From NCBI GenBank assembly GCA_025084515.1, contig JAJAGP010000420.1, positions 310,001 through 374,000 of the forward strand: a stretch of 64,000 nt of DNA, written 5' to 3'. Both the position numbers and the translations under genes were made by a program. This DNA comes from Ancistrus triradiatus (lineage: Eukaryota > Chordata > Actinopteri > Siluriformes > Loricariidae). The notes beneath the pieces were generated by a model. That model searched no databases. It was given only the letters and a program-made list of their open reading frames with translations, and had not been told where the DNA came from. Positions 1 to 12,270 of this stretch are shown here, piece after piece (position 1 is the stretch's first letter; every line of letters begins with the position of its first letter).

Positions 1-451
1 GACAGAGGTACACCTTTTATAGGGTGTCTGTGCATCACAGTGCTCTTGAGACAACTGTGTGTGTAATGGTCTGGGATATATTAGATATAAGCGAACAGTA
101 GGTTCTTATAGTCAGTCTGTTGGATGTGAGAGAAAGGGCTAGAAGTAAAGACAGATCTCAGACAAGGGCTAAATCATAAGGCTCTTTCGCATGAACTTTT
201 TCATAGTTGGCCTCTTTCTCGCTTGTTCACAACACAGTAAGTGGAAACCATTGTAGTTCATAGAATGCCATGTATAGGGACTTGTTTAGTTCCTAATTCA
301 AGGTAGGTACTTTTCTCAGCACCCTGAGTAATGTAAGTATGCGGTGATTGGTCCAGTCGTAGTGACACAAGTGTATAGTGACCGGTCCAGACGCAAGTGC
401 CTAGTTGTAGCTGTATAGACGTATAACAACAGCAAAGTCCAAGCCAAGACG

Positions 452-643
452 ACAGTGGTAGCCTAGCGGTTAAGGTGCTGGGCTATGGACCAAAAGGTCC
501 AGGGTTCAAATCCCGCCTCTGCCAAGCTGCCACTGTTGGGTCCTTGAGCAAGACCCTTAACCCACAACTGCTTGGATTGTAAGATTGTACCAATTGTAAG
601 TTGCTCTGGATAAGGGCGTCTGCTAAATGCTGTAAATGTAAAT
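452..643 (+). mobile_element. tRNA-derived SINE, full length
   Basis: A good reference copy of the most common repeat here. The head resembles a tRNA gene: 'gtagcctagcggttaagg' sits where the RNA polymerase III A box lies, and 'ggttcaaatcc' is a near-perfect B box. A body follows (ccactgttgggtccttgagc, ttaacccacaa) and a tail containing 'aagggcgtctgctaaatgc' then 'tgtaaatgtaaat'. The tail motif is widespread in teleost SINEs of the V-SINE/CORE type. 'ccaagc' on both sides may be remnants of a target duplication. Confidence 0.85.
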
Positions 644-1774
644 CCAAGCTTTACTGAGCCTACATGCGAAGAAGGTACAATGTGATTTTGAGTCATTTAA
701 GCGAAATTTATGTGGCTTATGTCACTTCAGAGTCACACAGCATTCCTACTGGCAGTTCGAATGCAAAAAAATGTCCCTGGAACTAATGTAGTTCTCGGGG
801 GAGCTTTGTGGGGACAGTGGCTAACAGTGGTATGAACCGGAATGTGTGACAATGCACAGAGCAACACACCCCACTGTGTATTGGACTGTGTATTGGAAAG
901 GGCTAACAATGCTAACCCAGTGTGTCTGCAATGGGAATGTGAGTGTCTGAACTGGCAGTGAAACAAGTTCTGTTTTCTTTTACATTGTGTGGCTAGCTGG
1001 TACGTGTGTGATGTTTACTTTGGGAAGTGACGGCACCAGAATGTAGGGGTGCAACAACTCTGGTCACGATTCCATTAGGTTCCTGATACTGAGTTCACGA
1101 TTTGATTTACTTACGCCTTTATTATGACAAAAGCGTAAACAATGCAAAACTGCACGTTTTCTTGAATATGTTTGAAAACAAAAAACATTTAGTCCCATAC
1201 AATTCAATTAAAATGAAATTACTTGAAACAGTGCTTTAAAATTGTAAATACAATGCTCTATTGGAGCTTCACCATATCTTAAATACCCGAGCAAAAATAT
1301 TCATTGTTTTAAATTTCTGAAAAATAAGAATAGAAAGAACGCTATAATACTTGATGAGAAAAAAAATAATACTTTTCTTGTACAATAATGTAAACAAAAC
1401 ATCTGTAGTCTCTGCTGCAATTAAAAGAAATTAGAAGGAGTTTTAAATGCCTATGGGGTATGCATTTAATGAAATTGCACCCTCTGGTGTTCAGAAAATG
1501 CAATTGCATTAGATGACATGGTTGATCTCTGCAATGCACAACATGGCATTTTTGCATCACATCCAGCATGCACTGTTGAATGAATTACAATGGAAAGAGT
1601 GTGCTTTGGGCAATGTTTTATCCCGGCATTCGTGTGGATGCCAATTTGACCCATGCTACATACCTAAACATCGGGGCAAACTAGGTGGTCATGATGGTTT
1701 GGTTCACTCAGTGTATACAGTATACCAGTAAAAAACAGACCATCCCTGATTTGCTTAGTCTTGCACATTCAGTG
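644..1774. other. No recognisable feature
   Basis: AT-rich non-coding sequence. Short open frames here lack any domain or splice context. Confidence 0.4.
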
Positions 1775-1795
1775 CTCTCTCTCTCTCTCTCTCTC
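1775..1795. repeat. (CT)n microsatellite
   Basis: About ten CT units directly abutting the tail end of an antisense SINE, a common place for simple repeats to grow. Confidence 0.9.
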
Positions 1796-1948
1796 AGCAT
1801 TTAGCAGACGCTCTTATCCAGAGCGACTTACAACTTATACAGTCTTACAATCCAAGCAATTGTGGGTTAAGGGCCTTGCTCAAGAGGCAGGATTTGAACC
1901 TGGACCTTCTGGTCCATAGGCCAGTACCTTAACCGCTAGGCCACCACA
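1796..1948 (-). mobile_element. tRNA-derived SINE with internal deletion
   Basis: Antisense copy: tail motif first (agcatttagcagacgc), head last (ttaaccgctaggccacca). About 25 bases between 'ttgctcaag' and 'aggcaggatttgaacc' are missing compared with the copy at 452. Confidence 0.85.
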
Positions 1949-2624
1949 TTCCCATGTGTGTCTTCACGTGTGTATATAATCCAGAATATGCATTCAGTCT
2001 TATGCATAATCAGACTCACTCCATATGTCTGCCTCTTTAACTTTATGCAGCCAAAGCAGAAGTGAGAACAAGATAGAAGCAGAGAAAACAACTATACTAA
2101 AATAAAAAAAAAATCTCTGATAACATAGTGATGAAGTGCAGGGTGGATGATCCCAGCACAGAACGTCCATCTTCCAGCTGGCTGACAAAACCTTCCCTGC
2201 AGAGCTTCACTTAGTCTAACAAGATTTCTTCGTATAGTATGTCGTCTTCTCCCGTTCCTCAGTGGGATCTGCTTACAATCAGACAGTACGACTTAAAACA
2301 CATGCACTTCAGAGGAAGAACAGCTAATGTTCAGACTAGGTGTGCCATTATTTTCTCATTCTGCATGATGTCAGAGGTGCTGTCAGGAGATTAAGCAGCA
2401 GGTCTGCGGCTTCGTTATAATCACGATAATTGAAGCAAGATAAACGGCTCGGAGTGAAAATGCCGAGAGATTAGCCGAACACGTAGCAGGCGGATTGATT
2501 TATTGTAGATCTCAAGCAGCGTGATTTCTTACTGAACTCCAGTGAGTTTATTTATTTATTTATTCTATTCACTACACTTAAAGCTATACTTTCTACTCAC
2601 TTAAACCAGACCAAAAAAGAAAAC
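1949..2624. other. No recognisable feature
   Basis: Unique-looking sequence with a short TATT run near 2550. No exon or repeat recognised. Confidence 0.4.
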
Positions 2625-2768
2625 TCTCATCCAGAGAAACTCATACAATCTTAATCCATGCAGTTGTGGGTTAAGGGCTTTGCTCGAGGACCCAACAATG
2701 GCAGCTTGGCAGTGCTTAGGCTATTGATCCACAGTTCAGTACCTTAACCACTGAGTCACCACAGTTCC
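2625..2768 (-). mobile_element. Old tRNA-derived SINE
   Basis: Diverged antisense copy lacking the tail motif; recognisable from 'gtgggttaagggctttgctc', 'cccaacaatggcagcttgg' and the head 'gtaccttaaccactgagtca'. Confidence 0.7.
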
Positions 2769-3072
2769 ACCACAACTTCATTTCTATAGAACCTACATAG
2801 CATTTACTGTAGACCTGTTCACAAAGCAAAACGGTCTAGACCACAAATGAACAGCCAGGTAGACAGTGGCAAGGAAAACCTCCTCGAGACACAAAGTAGG
2901 AACCAGGCTTAAATGAGAAATGCACCATGCTCTGGGAAGTCCACATCTGGTGAAATATAACAGAAACTTGGTAGTACTGTCCATATGGTGTCCCTGAGTC
3001 TGCATGGGAGGGGGTGCATCCTCTTACCTCCCAAAACAAGCCCATAGTGAAACGTGAACAAATATGAATGAT

Positions 3073-3212
3073 ATTTACAGTTGCAGCATTTAGCAGGCGA
3101 CTAATGTCCAGAGCAACCTACAACTGGTACAGTCTTACAAGGTACAATCAAAGCATTTGAGGGTTGAAAGCCTTGCTCAAGGGCCCAACAGTGGCAGCCT
3201 GGCAGTGCCATG
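3073..3212 (-). mobile_element. Old tRNA-derived SINE, head missing
   Basis: Antisense; tail 'gcagcatttagcaggcga' through 'caacagtggcagcctggcag', then breaks off where the next element (Tc1 remnant) begins. The tRNA-like head is absent. Confidence 0.75.
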
Positions 3213-3235
3213 ACTTGAATTCTCAAATGAATGTT

Positions 3236-4152
3236 TGTCTAATGCCCTAAGATGGACATACACTGAATGTGTGCGTGGTACTGTAATAGGATGCCACCGT
3301 TGTGAGAAGTCAGTTTGTGAAATTTCTTCCCTGATAGATATTCCACGATCAATTGTGAGTGGCATTGCTGAAAAGAGGAAGCTTTTAAGAACCACAGCAA
3401 CTCACCCACAAAGTGGCAGGCCATGTAAAGTCATGGAGTGCTGAGGTGCGTAATGCATAAAAGTCACCGACACTCAGCTGACTCAATAACTGCAGAGTTC
3501 CAAACCTCCTCTGGCATTCCCATCAGCACAACACTGCCACTGGACTCTGGAGCAGTGGAAATGTGTTCTGTGGATTGACAAATCATGCTTCTCTATCTGG
3601 CAGTCTGATGGACGAGTCTGGGTTTGGCGGATGTGAGGAGAACATCTGACTGACTGCACTGTAATGTTTGGTGGAGAAAGGTTTTTCAGGTTTTGGCCAA
3701 ATTCCACTGAAGGGAAATCTTAATGCTTCAGCATACCGAACCATTTTGGACAACTGTATGCTTCCGACTTTGTGGCAACAGTTTGGGGAAGGCTTTTTCT
3801 GTTCCAGCATGACTATGCCCCGGTGAACAAAGCAAGGTCCATTAAGACATGGTTGGGTGAGTCTGGAAGAAATTGACTGGCCCAATGGAACAACTTTGGG
3901 ATGAACTAAAACGGAGATTGGGAGCTAGGTCCTCTCATCCAACATCAATATCTGATCTCACAAATGCCCTTTTGGATGCGCTTCAGACACAGTCCAGAAT
4001 CTTGTAGAAAGCCCTTCCAGAAAAGTGGAAGCTGATATAGGAGCAACAGGGGGACCAAATCCAAGTTAATACCTTTGGATTTAGAACAGGATGTCATAAA
4101 AGCTCCTCTAGGCATAATGTTTACGTGTCCCAATACTTTTGATATATAGTGT
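3236..4152 (+). pseudogene. Tc1-like transposon remnant, family 4
   Basis: Degenerate Tc1/mariner element of the teleost type ending in 'gtgtcccaatacttttgata' next to 'tatagtgt', its terminal inverted repeat. The transposase is readable only in pieces across frames (for example the helix-turn-helix part near 3330-3440 and a late part around 3840-4000), with many stops. The left end is lost at the SINE junction. No functional protein is possible. Confidence 0.8.
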
Positions 4153-5198
4153 TCATAAGAGGCACAGGCTTTGGGCAAAATGTTAAAGGTCCGAAAGGCT
4201 TACTAAGTTCAGTGCTCAGAACTGGATCAGTGAGCAGTCAAAGTTTTGATTTGATTCGAATGATTCTTTTCCTACTTTTTTCGATCCAAACAATAAAATC
4301 CATTGAGAGTGTACATGAGAGCTTCCATAAGGTTATATTCATTTCATGTGAGCGTGCCTCTTGCATCTAATCCACACAGATCCCTGTGCCCTCACTAACA
4401 CTATTCGCCTCAAGTTTCAGCAACGATAGCAAAATGCCCTAAACCCAAATATTTAAACCATGGCCCTCTCATGTTTACAGTGGATCCTTAAATCTTGTTC
4501 ATTTTCTGCGTTTTGGTTTCATGTAATTGCCTGGTGTTCATAAAGAGTTGCCTGAAAACACTCCCATAACCAGGCAACAAGCTGACGTCAACTGTTCTGC
4601 CATGCAGCTATTCATCTCATGGCTTTTTTTGGTGGCAGCTCATCTCAGATGTGCCTAAAGTTGGAAAGCAGGGGACACTTTTTCCTACAATTTGCCATTT
4701 TGCACAGCCTGGTTAGTGACCCTCAGGTAATTAGATTTCGAGTCCTCTGATGTCACTGTTCTCCTGCCTTCCCGAACACCACCTAAATGTCATTATGGAG
4801 GCTCATTCCTGCCTGACTCATCCCTCATGCCCACATCTGGTTTTAAATGAATGGAGCTTCAGTCCTGTGTCACTTAAAAAAACGAGTCATAATTAACTTA
4901 TGCTTAATTACTGACTATGTGTTTTCTAATGAGTCATGTATAAAGTTCTGGCTGATTTATCAGCGCTACTCAGTGCTGTAATTCTGCGTGTGTATGTGTT
5001 GCAGTCCAGGAGAAGGAGGATGAAAGAAAGAATGGCCCTCAGACATAATTCATTTACGTCAATTATGACAATTACATGAATCTTAAGATGAAAAAAGAGG
5101 TGACACTCCTTCATCAGAATCAGCATTGTCAAATCAGCTTGTATTTTACAGGCTTTGGAATTAAACATGGCAGTACAACAACGACTGGATTTAAAGTA
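4153..5198. other. No recognisable feature
   Basis: Unique-looking non-coding sequence about 1 kb long; no exon, RNA gene or repeat recognised. Confidence 0.4.
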
Positions 5199-5601
5199 CT
5201 GTGCAAAAGTCTTAGGCCACCATCAGATTAGATGTACCATATCACGACCATATACAATTATTTCACAGTCTCTTTGTTAGAATACAGCCAGAAAATACTT
5301 GTATTTGTATGCAGTATTGAGCAGCTTTATAGGGCTGGCAGTTGACCCTTCTACAGTCCAGAGTAGCTCGATCAGGTATAGTCTTTTCGGTAGGGTGCAA
5401 CCAAGAAACCACTTTCTCAGAAGAGAAACAGGGTGAAAAGGCTAAGATATGCAAAAGATCACAAAGATTAGAATGAAGATCAGTGGAAATGAGTATTATG
5501 GAGTAACGAGTCCAATTTTGGGGTCCAATCATCGACAATACGTAATATATGGCCCACTGCTAAAATGACAAACCTAATGGTGGCCTAAGACTTTTGCACA
5601 G
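5199..5601. mobile_element. MITE with TA target duplication, family M
   Basis: A 403-bp element with inverted ends: 'ctgtgcaaaagtcttaggcc' at the left and its reverse complement at the right, followed by TA on both sides. TA duplication and end sequence place it with Tc1/mariner-type non-autonomous elements. It has no transposase. This is the reference copy for five other copies in the window. Confidence 0.9.
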
Positions 5602-5830
5602 TACTGTAAATGATTCATAAAAGGTTATTTAAGGTAATTTACATGTAACACATCGATCTTTTAGGATATACGATCCATTCTTGCATGAGGGAACAGTTTT
5701 AGTCACTATTCTTCAGAAAAATGGCATATTTTATTGGTTTTCTTGCATGTTTCCAATAAAAGGGGTATGAAACTGCACCTTTTGTGGCAACCCCATTACT
5801 GGGAGCATATTAAAACAGTACTATATTTTC
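5602..5830. other. No recognisable feature
   Basis: Short AT-rich spacer between the MITE and an old SINE. Confidence 0.3.
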
Positions 5831-5929
5831 ATTTACAGCAATTAGCAGACACCCTTACACTTACTGAGCTGAGCTCCCAACAATGGCCGCTTGGCAAAGC
5901 CAGAATCTGAACTCACAACCTTCTGATTA
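5831..5929 (-). mobile_element. Degraded SINE fragment
   Basis: Antisense remnant recognised from 'agcaattagcagacaccctt', 'cccaacaatggccgcttgg' and 'tctgaactcacaaccttctg'; middle deleted. Confidence 0.6.
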
Positions 5930-6346
5930 GTAATTTATATTTTTTGTGTATGTTTACAGTTTACCATTATTTAAATTCACCTTTCACACAAATCTGTTAT
6001 TGCTGACTTGGTTTGCATGGTTTGCAGTTTATGCCATGTAAGTGACAGTCACATCCTGTGACATCCTCAGAGACCAGAAGAGCTCAGTGGATAACGTTTA
6101 TCTTTATTATGGCGATGTCACTGCTAGGTTCAGCAAAAACCTGTAGGTGTGCCTACTCTGAGCTAACATAACTTAATCTTGAGGTAAGTAGCTAGTAGGT
6201 GCTATTTCAGGAACGTAGTAGATAAATAGTGTTGTGCACGGTACATTGTTTATTTTTTAACAAATGCAAATTCTGTTTTTATTCAGTTTGTCATTCACCT
6301 TTGCATAGAATCGAATGCAAGAAGACCCAAGAAGAATCAAACCTGT

Positions 6347-6513
6347 GGACTGTGGTAGTCTAGTGGTTACTGTAATGGACCAGAAGGTCAAATCACATCT
6401 GTGTTTCCACTGTTAGGTCCTTGAGCAGGGCCCTTAACCCATAATTGCTTGGATTGCAAGACTGTATCAGTTGTAAGCCAAGTAACTGGATACGAGTGTC
6501 TGCTAAATGTAAA
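6347..6513 (+). mobile_element. tRNA-derived SINE, diverged
   Basis: Sense copy with the head (actgtggtagtctagtggtt), a deleted B-box region, then 'cttgagcagggcccttaacc' and tail 'gtgtctgctaaatgtaaa'. Confidence 0.75.
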
Positions 6514-7573
6514 AGAGTTGGAGTCGATTCTTCACACAGGAACTGAATTGCATCACATTCAGGTTATAGTTCTATAAACTGCCAGTTATGTATTTACCAG
6601 TTGTTAAATGCTTAAATTACTTTAATACAACAAGTTAAACTTATGATATAATCTAATGATTAAGGGGAATTATACACTGGGTTGGGGTGATCAATTTTTC
6701 ATTAGCGTTTAAAGAAACAGGCTCTCAAAATCAATCATTCTGTAAAGGGCTATTCAGACAGGGTGAGAAGGGAGCGCCGATGCCTAATCGGTGTGGTATT
6801 CTGATCAAAGCATGTCACAGGCATTTCATTAGACCCCAGTGACCTGTGCTAACTCGTGGAAAACTGATGTAATATATAACCTTTAAAAAGCACTACACAG
6901 CCATATGAGTTGATAGGACCATGCAGTCCTGGCAGTAATCAAAAATGTTATTTTTACCATGACTTATCTTGCTTGCTGCATTTAAAATAAAGCTTAGACT
7001 AAAACTTTCCAATCATTTTCTGTTTAAAATGCCGTTTAATGTCACTACATTCTGACATCATGTTGCACAATCATGGTGCAATGACGAATTCAGTAACCCT
7101 TCCACCAATAATTGTACATTTTGAGTTATGGTTAGTCTGGTTCAGCTCATAATGGCAGGTGGTTTAACCACAGGGTGTGAGTTAAGGTTTCAAAGTTAGC
7201 CATAAGTCAGAAACATTATACGATTAGGTTTTCAATGTTTTATGTAATGCAGATGCTACAATGATTATTTTTACACTTTCAGTAATTTTTTTAAGTTTTA
7301 ACCCCACTTTTTCCCAGCCAGGGCCACAAGGGCTTCAGTACTTATTCCCACTATGATACACTAGTCCATCTCAGAACTGGGTCGCTGGTGGATGGTTTCC
7401 CTTCCTCTATTCACTCTCAACAATGCCCTGCATGTGACGACCAACCTGGCAAGAAGCTACTGCTGGCACTCCTACCCAAGAAAATGCTGAGGTACCTTCA
7501 GTGGTTGGCTGGCATATTAGACCATTTCGACACTCAAGCACCCTTAAGTAGTGTTAGATAACTTGAAAAAGTA
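6514..7573. other. No recognisable feature
   Basis: Unique AT-rich sequence; no exon or repeat recognised. Confidence 0.4.
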
Positions 7574-7968
7574 CAAATAGTCCCCAGTTTACGATTGGGA
7601 TACATTCTGACAACACCATCATAAGTATATTTGATCATATAATGAGAAGTTTAATCTGTAATATATAGCATTGCGTAGCCTCGTACACATGCTTAAACAC
7701 TTACATTAAACTACTGTTGGGGAAATCATTACATAAAGCTTAACATAAAGCTTATTTTATTAATAAAGTGTTGAATAGCTCATGTAATTTACTGAATAAT
7801 GTATTGAAAGTGAGAAACAAAAGTGATTTTTGTCATGACAATGGCTTTTCCTCACTACATTTCCCAGCACTCATCACTCCCACCACGTCAGTGCCTACGT
7901 CACGCACTGCCGAGTTCCTCATCTAGCACTAAAAAATCTAAATTCAAAATTTAATGTCTATTTATGTA

Positions 7969-9545
7969 CACAGTGGGGCAAGAAAGTATTTAGTCAGCCA
8001 CTGATTGTGCAAGTTCTCTTACTTAGAAAGAAGAGAGAGATCTGTAATTTTCATCACAGGTACACTTCAACTATGAGACAAAATTAGGAAAAAAATCCAG
8101 GAAATCACATTGTAAGATTTTTAAAGAATTTAATTGTAAATCATGGTGGAAAATAAGTATTTGGTCAATAACAAAAGTGCAACTCAATACTTTGTAACAT
8201 AATCTTTGTTTTCAATGACAGAGGTCAAATGTTTCCTGTAAGTCTTCACCAGGTTGGCACACACTGTAGCTGGTATTTTGGCCCATTTCTCCATGCATAT
8301 CTCCTCTAGAGCAGTGATGTTTTGGGGCAACACAGACTTTCAACTCCCTCCGCAAATTTTCTATGGTGTTGAGGTCTGGAGACTGGCTAGGCCACTCCAG
8401 GACCTTGAAATGCTTTTTACGTAGCCACTCCTTCGTTGCCCGAATGGTGTGTTTGGGATCCTTGTCATGCTGCGAAGAACCCAGCCACGTTCCATCTTCA
8501 ATGCTCTCCCACTGATGGAAGGAGGTTTTGGCTTAATAATCTCACGATGACATGGCCCCGTTCATTCTTCCCTTAACACGGATCAGTCGTCCTGTCCCCT
8601 CTGCAGAAAAAACAGCCCCAAAGAATGATGTTTCCACCCCCCATGCTTCACGTAGTAGGTATTGTGTTCTTGGATGCAACCTCAGCATTCTTCTTCCTCC
8701 AAACAACACGACCAGGTTTGAGTTTTTACCAAAAAGTTTTCATTTTAGTTTCATCTGACCACATGATATTCTCCCAATGCTCTCTGGCAAACTTCAGACG
8801 GGCCTGGACATGTACTGGCTTAAGCAGGGGGGCACGCCTGGCACTGCAGGATCTGAGTCCCTCTCGGCGTAGTGTGTTACTGATGGTAGCCTTTGTTACT
8901 TTGGTCCCAGCTCTCTGCAGGTCATTCATCAGGTCCCTCCGTGTAGTTCTGGGGTTTTTGCTCACCGTTCTCATGATCATTTTGACCCCACGAGATGAGA
9001 TCTTGCGTGGAGCCCCAGATCGAGGGAGATTATCAATGGTCTTGTATGTCTTCCATTTTCTTACAATTGCTCCCACAGTTTATTTATTCACATCAACCTG
9101 CTTGCCTATTGTAGATTCACTCTTCCCAGCCTGCTGCAGGTCTACTTTTTTCGTCCTGGTGTCCTTCAACAGCTCTTTGGTCTTGAGTTCAAAGTCTGAC
9201 TGTTTGAGGCTGTGGACAGGTGTCTTTTATACAGATAACGAGGTCAAACAGGTGCCATTAATACAGGTAACGAGTGGAGGACAGAAGAGCTTCCTAAAGA
9301 AGAAGTTACAGGTCTGTGGAGCCAGAAATCTTGCTTTTTTGTGGGTGACCAAATACTCATTTGTTCACCATGATTTACAATAAATTAAAAAAAAAAACTT
9401 ACTCAAACAATGATTTCCTGGATTTTTTTTCTCATTTTGTCTCTCATAGTTGAAGTGTACCTATGATGAACATTACAGACCTCTCTCAGCTTTCTAAGTA
9501 GGAGAACTTGCACAATCAGTGGCTGACTACTTTTTTATCCCACTG
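7969..9545 (-). mobile_element. Tc1-like transposon, family 1, complete ends
   Basis: Element of 1577 bp with inverted termini ('cacagtggggcaagaaagta' and 'gctgactacttttttatccc' followed by 'actg') flanked by TA. It sits inside family X and is therefore younger than it. A second copy of the family lies at 57303-58660 in the opposite orientation, and a short terminal fragment at 42902. Confidence 0.92.
8165..9190 (-). pseudogene. Tc1 transposase pseudogene (family 1)
   Basis: Minus-strand transposase of the cut-and-paste DDE type. The longest open stretch (8726-9076) covers the second helix-turn-helix region (SGAPRKISSRG, NPRTTRRDLMNDL) and the first catalytic aspartate in MWSDETK. Upstream, an in-frame stop after QVDVNK separates the N-terminal helix-turn-helix. 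Downstream, the rest (HGGG-, SPDLN-like and LEEICMEKWAKIPATV parts) is in other frames. The usual start codon near 9188 is altered. Family proteins are about 340 residues; this copy cannot make one. Confidence 0.88.
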
Positions 9546-9612
9546 TATTATGGGATTCCCATTGTAAAGTCAAAATATCGTACATCGGTCCATCGTAAAA
9601 CAGGGAGTACCT

Positions 9613-10801
9613 GTATCATTATATCATCAATTATGGTCACAATACATTCATATTATATAATATTCGATTGTATAGATTCAATTCTTGCAAGAATGCATTT
9701 CATAGCCAATAAATTCGATTTTCATTTTTATTTTTCCTTTTATTGGTGTATGTAAATGGAGAATTAGGCCTACATATGAATAACACATAGATAAGTAAAG
9801 TTATTATTAAATACAGATATTCAAATTACTTTATCAGGAGCCCTATGTCTGTTATTTTTTACACGGAATTCCTATCTTGTTAGGAATTAAAACCCTGCCT
9901 ATTTTCATGGATGGAGTGTTTCATAAATTACATTAACAGCAATGCATGTTAAACAGAGCCAGCAGGTTTCCTTTTATAAATTCACACCTGGGATAAAACT
10001 TCAAACTCATCTCACACGGACAGAGCACAAAGCCCTCTCTCAACCCTCTCTATTCCGGCACAAAGAGAAACAGAAAAAAACAGGCCTCATCAAGCATCAA
10101 ATGAGCCAGAAATAAACTGCTCTTTCACTGAATATATCAAAACGATCCAAAGTAATTAATCATTAATTAACAATTGTAAACTGTGTTCACGGAACAAACA
10201 AACAAACAAGCACTGCAATCGTTCATGTTCTGCTTTAATCAGTGCCAATCTGTGTTTTACTCGTATACATAAAGCCTAAAGCCAGCTTTGATAGATAATG
10301 GTAGGGCATTATCCAAAGTGATCTGAATGCTTCCTTAAAAACACAGTCAATCTTCCGATCTTTAATTGTACATTAATCAAACTAATTTAATTTCCAGAAG
10401 GTGTTTTCTCTGTTAAGGTATCACCCTATCATGTTTCTGTGAGGTATATATTGTGGTCTCAACCACTAGTAATCAGAATCAGTAATCATATTAGTGGTTG
10501 GTTGATAGAGCTATCACTTCCTAATTTAGTTAAAGCTCAAACAGACCTGTAAGGTCTTTTTGCAGTTCCTGGAAGTACCACCCAATCAGAGCTCTAGTTT
10601 GGCTTTATTGCCTGCCTTTCCTGTAAAGAAAACTTCTACTTGGATAATCTGCCATCGCAAATTTTTCCAGGCAAAACTTTAACCGCAAGACTAAAGAAAC
10701 AACGAGAAATCCAACAACAATTAGTATAATTATTTGAAATAAAAAAGGAACTCAATATAAATACTTTCTGAGGATTCCCCACTGGTTTATACACATATAA
10801 A
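9613..10801. other. No recognisable feature
   Basis: AT-rich unique sequence; a short AAAC run near 10195. No exon seen. Confidence 0.4.
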
Positions 10802-10920
10802 GTGGCTACTTGGTGAGCTGACTTGCCCAGAAGGTTGAGGGTTCAAATCCCACTACTACTAAGCTGCTACTGATGGCCCTATATCATGGCCCTTCATCAC
10901 TCTGGATAAAGGCATCTGTT
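10802..10920 (+). mobile_element. Degraded SINE
   Basis: Sense remnant with 'agaaggttgagggttcaaat' (B-box region), 'aagctgctactgatgg' and tail 'ctctggataaaggcatctg'; A-box side diverged. Confidence 0.65.
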
Positions 10921-11533
10921 ACATTCTGGCCATTTCTGGTAAACCGTAGCCTTGACATTCATGTAAAGCAGATCGGATTCCACAACCCTCCTTCCTTCCT
11001 TTTTCAAGACACCAAGAGCCTGAAAAATTAAGTCTTCCTCCTTGTGGCTGTCACATAAGTGAACCAAATAAAAAAAAAAACAAACACACACACACCGTCA
11101 TTACACAAGCCATTTGAAGGAACATTTGTTTTCTATTTTAGCCCTGAAGCTGCATTTCCTGCAAGTGATGAAGGTGGTGGGAAGCACAGCTATGGTGCGC
11201 ACTTGCGAGCCAATAAGAAAGCATTACTTCCCCTTTCAGGCCTCCAATTTTCCAAGAAAATATCATGCAATTTTCAGAGACTGGCAAAGCTGTAGTTTTT
11301 CCCGCACCATAGCATTCTAGTTCCCAAAAAAAATCAACCTGAGCTAAGTGAGATGCGAGATGAGTGAAGATGGAAGAGAAGGTGATTTTTCACCATTTTG
11401 AGGTTTCTGAGGTTGGAATTCTGGAGAAACATGAAAACTGTCTTAAAGGTGGGTGGAACCAAAGAATTATTTGAGATTAAAAGCCAATTCAGTGCTTGGC
11501 TTTGGGATAAGACAAGGCAATGCAAGTTTATTT
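10921..11533. other. No recognisable feature
   Basis: Unique sequence. Two overlapping short open frames on the plus strand near 11059-11320 show no domain. Confidence 0.35.
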
Positions 11534-11600
11534 GGGACTGTGGTAGAGCAGTGGTTGAGGTACTGGACTATAAACCAGAAGGGCCAGTGTTCAAGTCTTA
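11534..11600 (+). mobile_element. SINE head fragment
   Basis: Only the tRNA-like head remains: 'gggactgtggtagagcagtg' to 'gccagtgttcaagtct'. Body and tail absent, which is unusual because SINEs normally truncate at the head end. Confidence 0.65.
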
Positions 11601-12064
11601 GAATATACGGCTTTTTCATAACAGCATATAAGGAAGATCCCCGCCAAATATTCATCCTCTTCAAAGCATAGTTCCATTTCACAAATCACTTTTATTGGCT
11701 TACAGATTGTACAATGAATTTGTGAAAGAACCTAAACTTTCTAACCTTTCTTCGAATGCGACTAAAAAGAATTTTCAGTGTCTGACAGCATAGCATGATA
11801 CCGGCCACAGCGCCTCATGGGTTCTAGGAAATCCGTTGGTCAAATTTGGAACTGCAAGATGTCATGGGTAAATGCAACCTACTGAGGCAGAAGGAACTTC
11901 CTAACACAAGCCCCAGACAGTATCATACACATTAGAAATGAATCACTCCACAAGTTTATCTTCAGTTTCACATACGGCAGCCAAGGCATGACAGCGGTTA
12001 TGTCATAGAATATGTTCATTTGTGTTAAAGGCTACTGTGCATGACATCCAAACAACTTACACTA
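11601..12064. other. No recognisable feature
   Basis: Unique-looking sequence; nothing recognised. Confidence 0.35.
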
Positions 12065-12270
12065 CTGTACAAAACTCTTAGGCCACCGTTAGATTAGATG
12101 TGTTGTTTTAGCAATGGTATAATGACCATATATATTTTTTCCTCACTCAGTGTCTTCATTAGAATAGAACCAGAACATACAGGAAAGTTGCATGCAGTAT
12201 TAGAAAACTGGAAAAAGATCCGAAAAAAAAACAGCTTCTATAACATACAGTGGCAGGTAATGAAGTGTGA
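12065..12270 (+). mobile_element. MITE family M, right-truncated
   Basis: Starts after TA with 'ctgtacaaaactcttaggcc' and follows the copy at 39962 to about 'gtggcaggtaatgaagtgtg', then breaks directly into the truncated end of a Tc1 (family 3). Confidence 0.75.

Larger units (their letters stand above)
7574..9612. mobile_element. TA-flanked DNA transposon (family X) split by a Tc1
   Basis: Left end 'tagtccccagtttacgattg' and right end 'tcgtaaaacagggagtacct' form a pair of imperfect inverted termini, each bordered by TA. The left half (7574-7968) and the short right part (9546-9612) are separated by the complete Tc1 at 7969-9545. Segments of the left half ('gaataatgtattgaaagtga') recur at 32.8, 46.2 and 47.6 kb. 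Pogo/Tigger-like affiliation is a guess from the TA duplication. Confidence 0.65.

Noticed and set aside
452..530. tRNA-like heads with good B boxes as possible tRNA genes
   Set aside because: All are followed by the same SINE body and tail, occur in many diverged copies and do not close into a convincing cloverleaf by eye.
8625..9383. Long plus-strand open frame of 252 codons
   Set aside because: It is the antisense of the Tc1 transposase on the minus strand; the true coding direction carries the helix-turn-helix and WSDE motifs.
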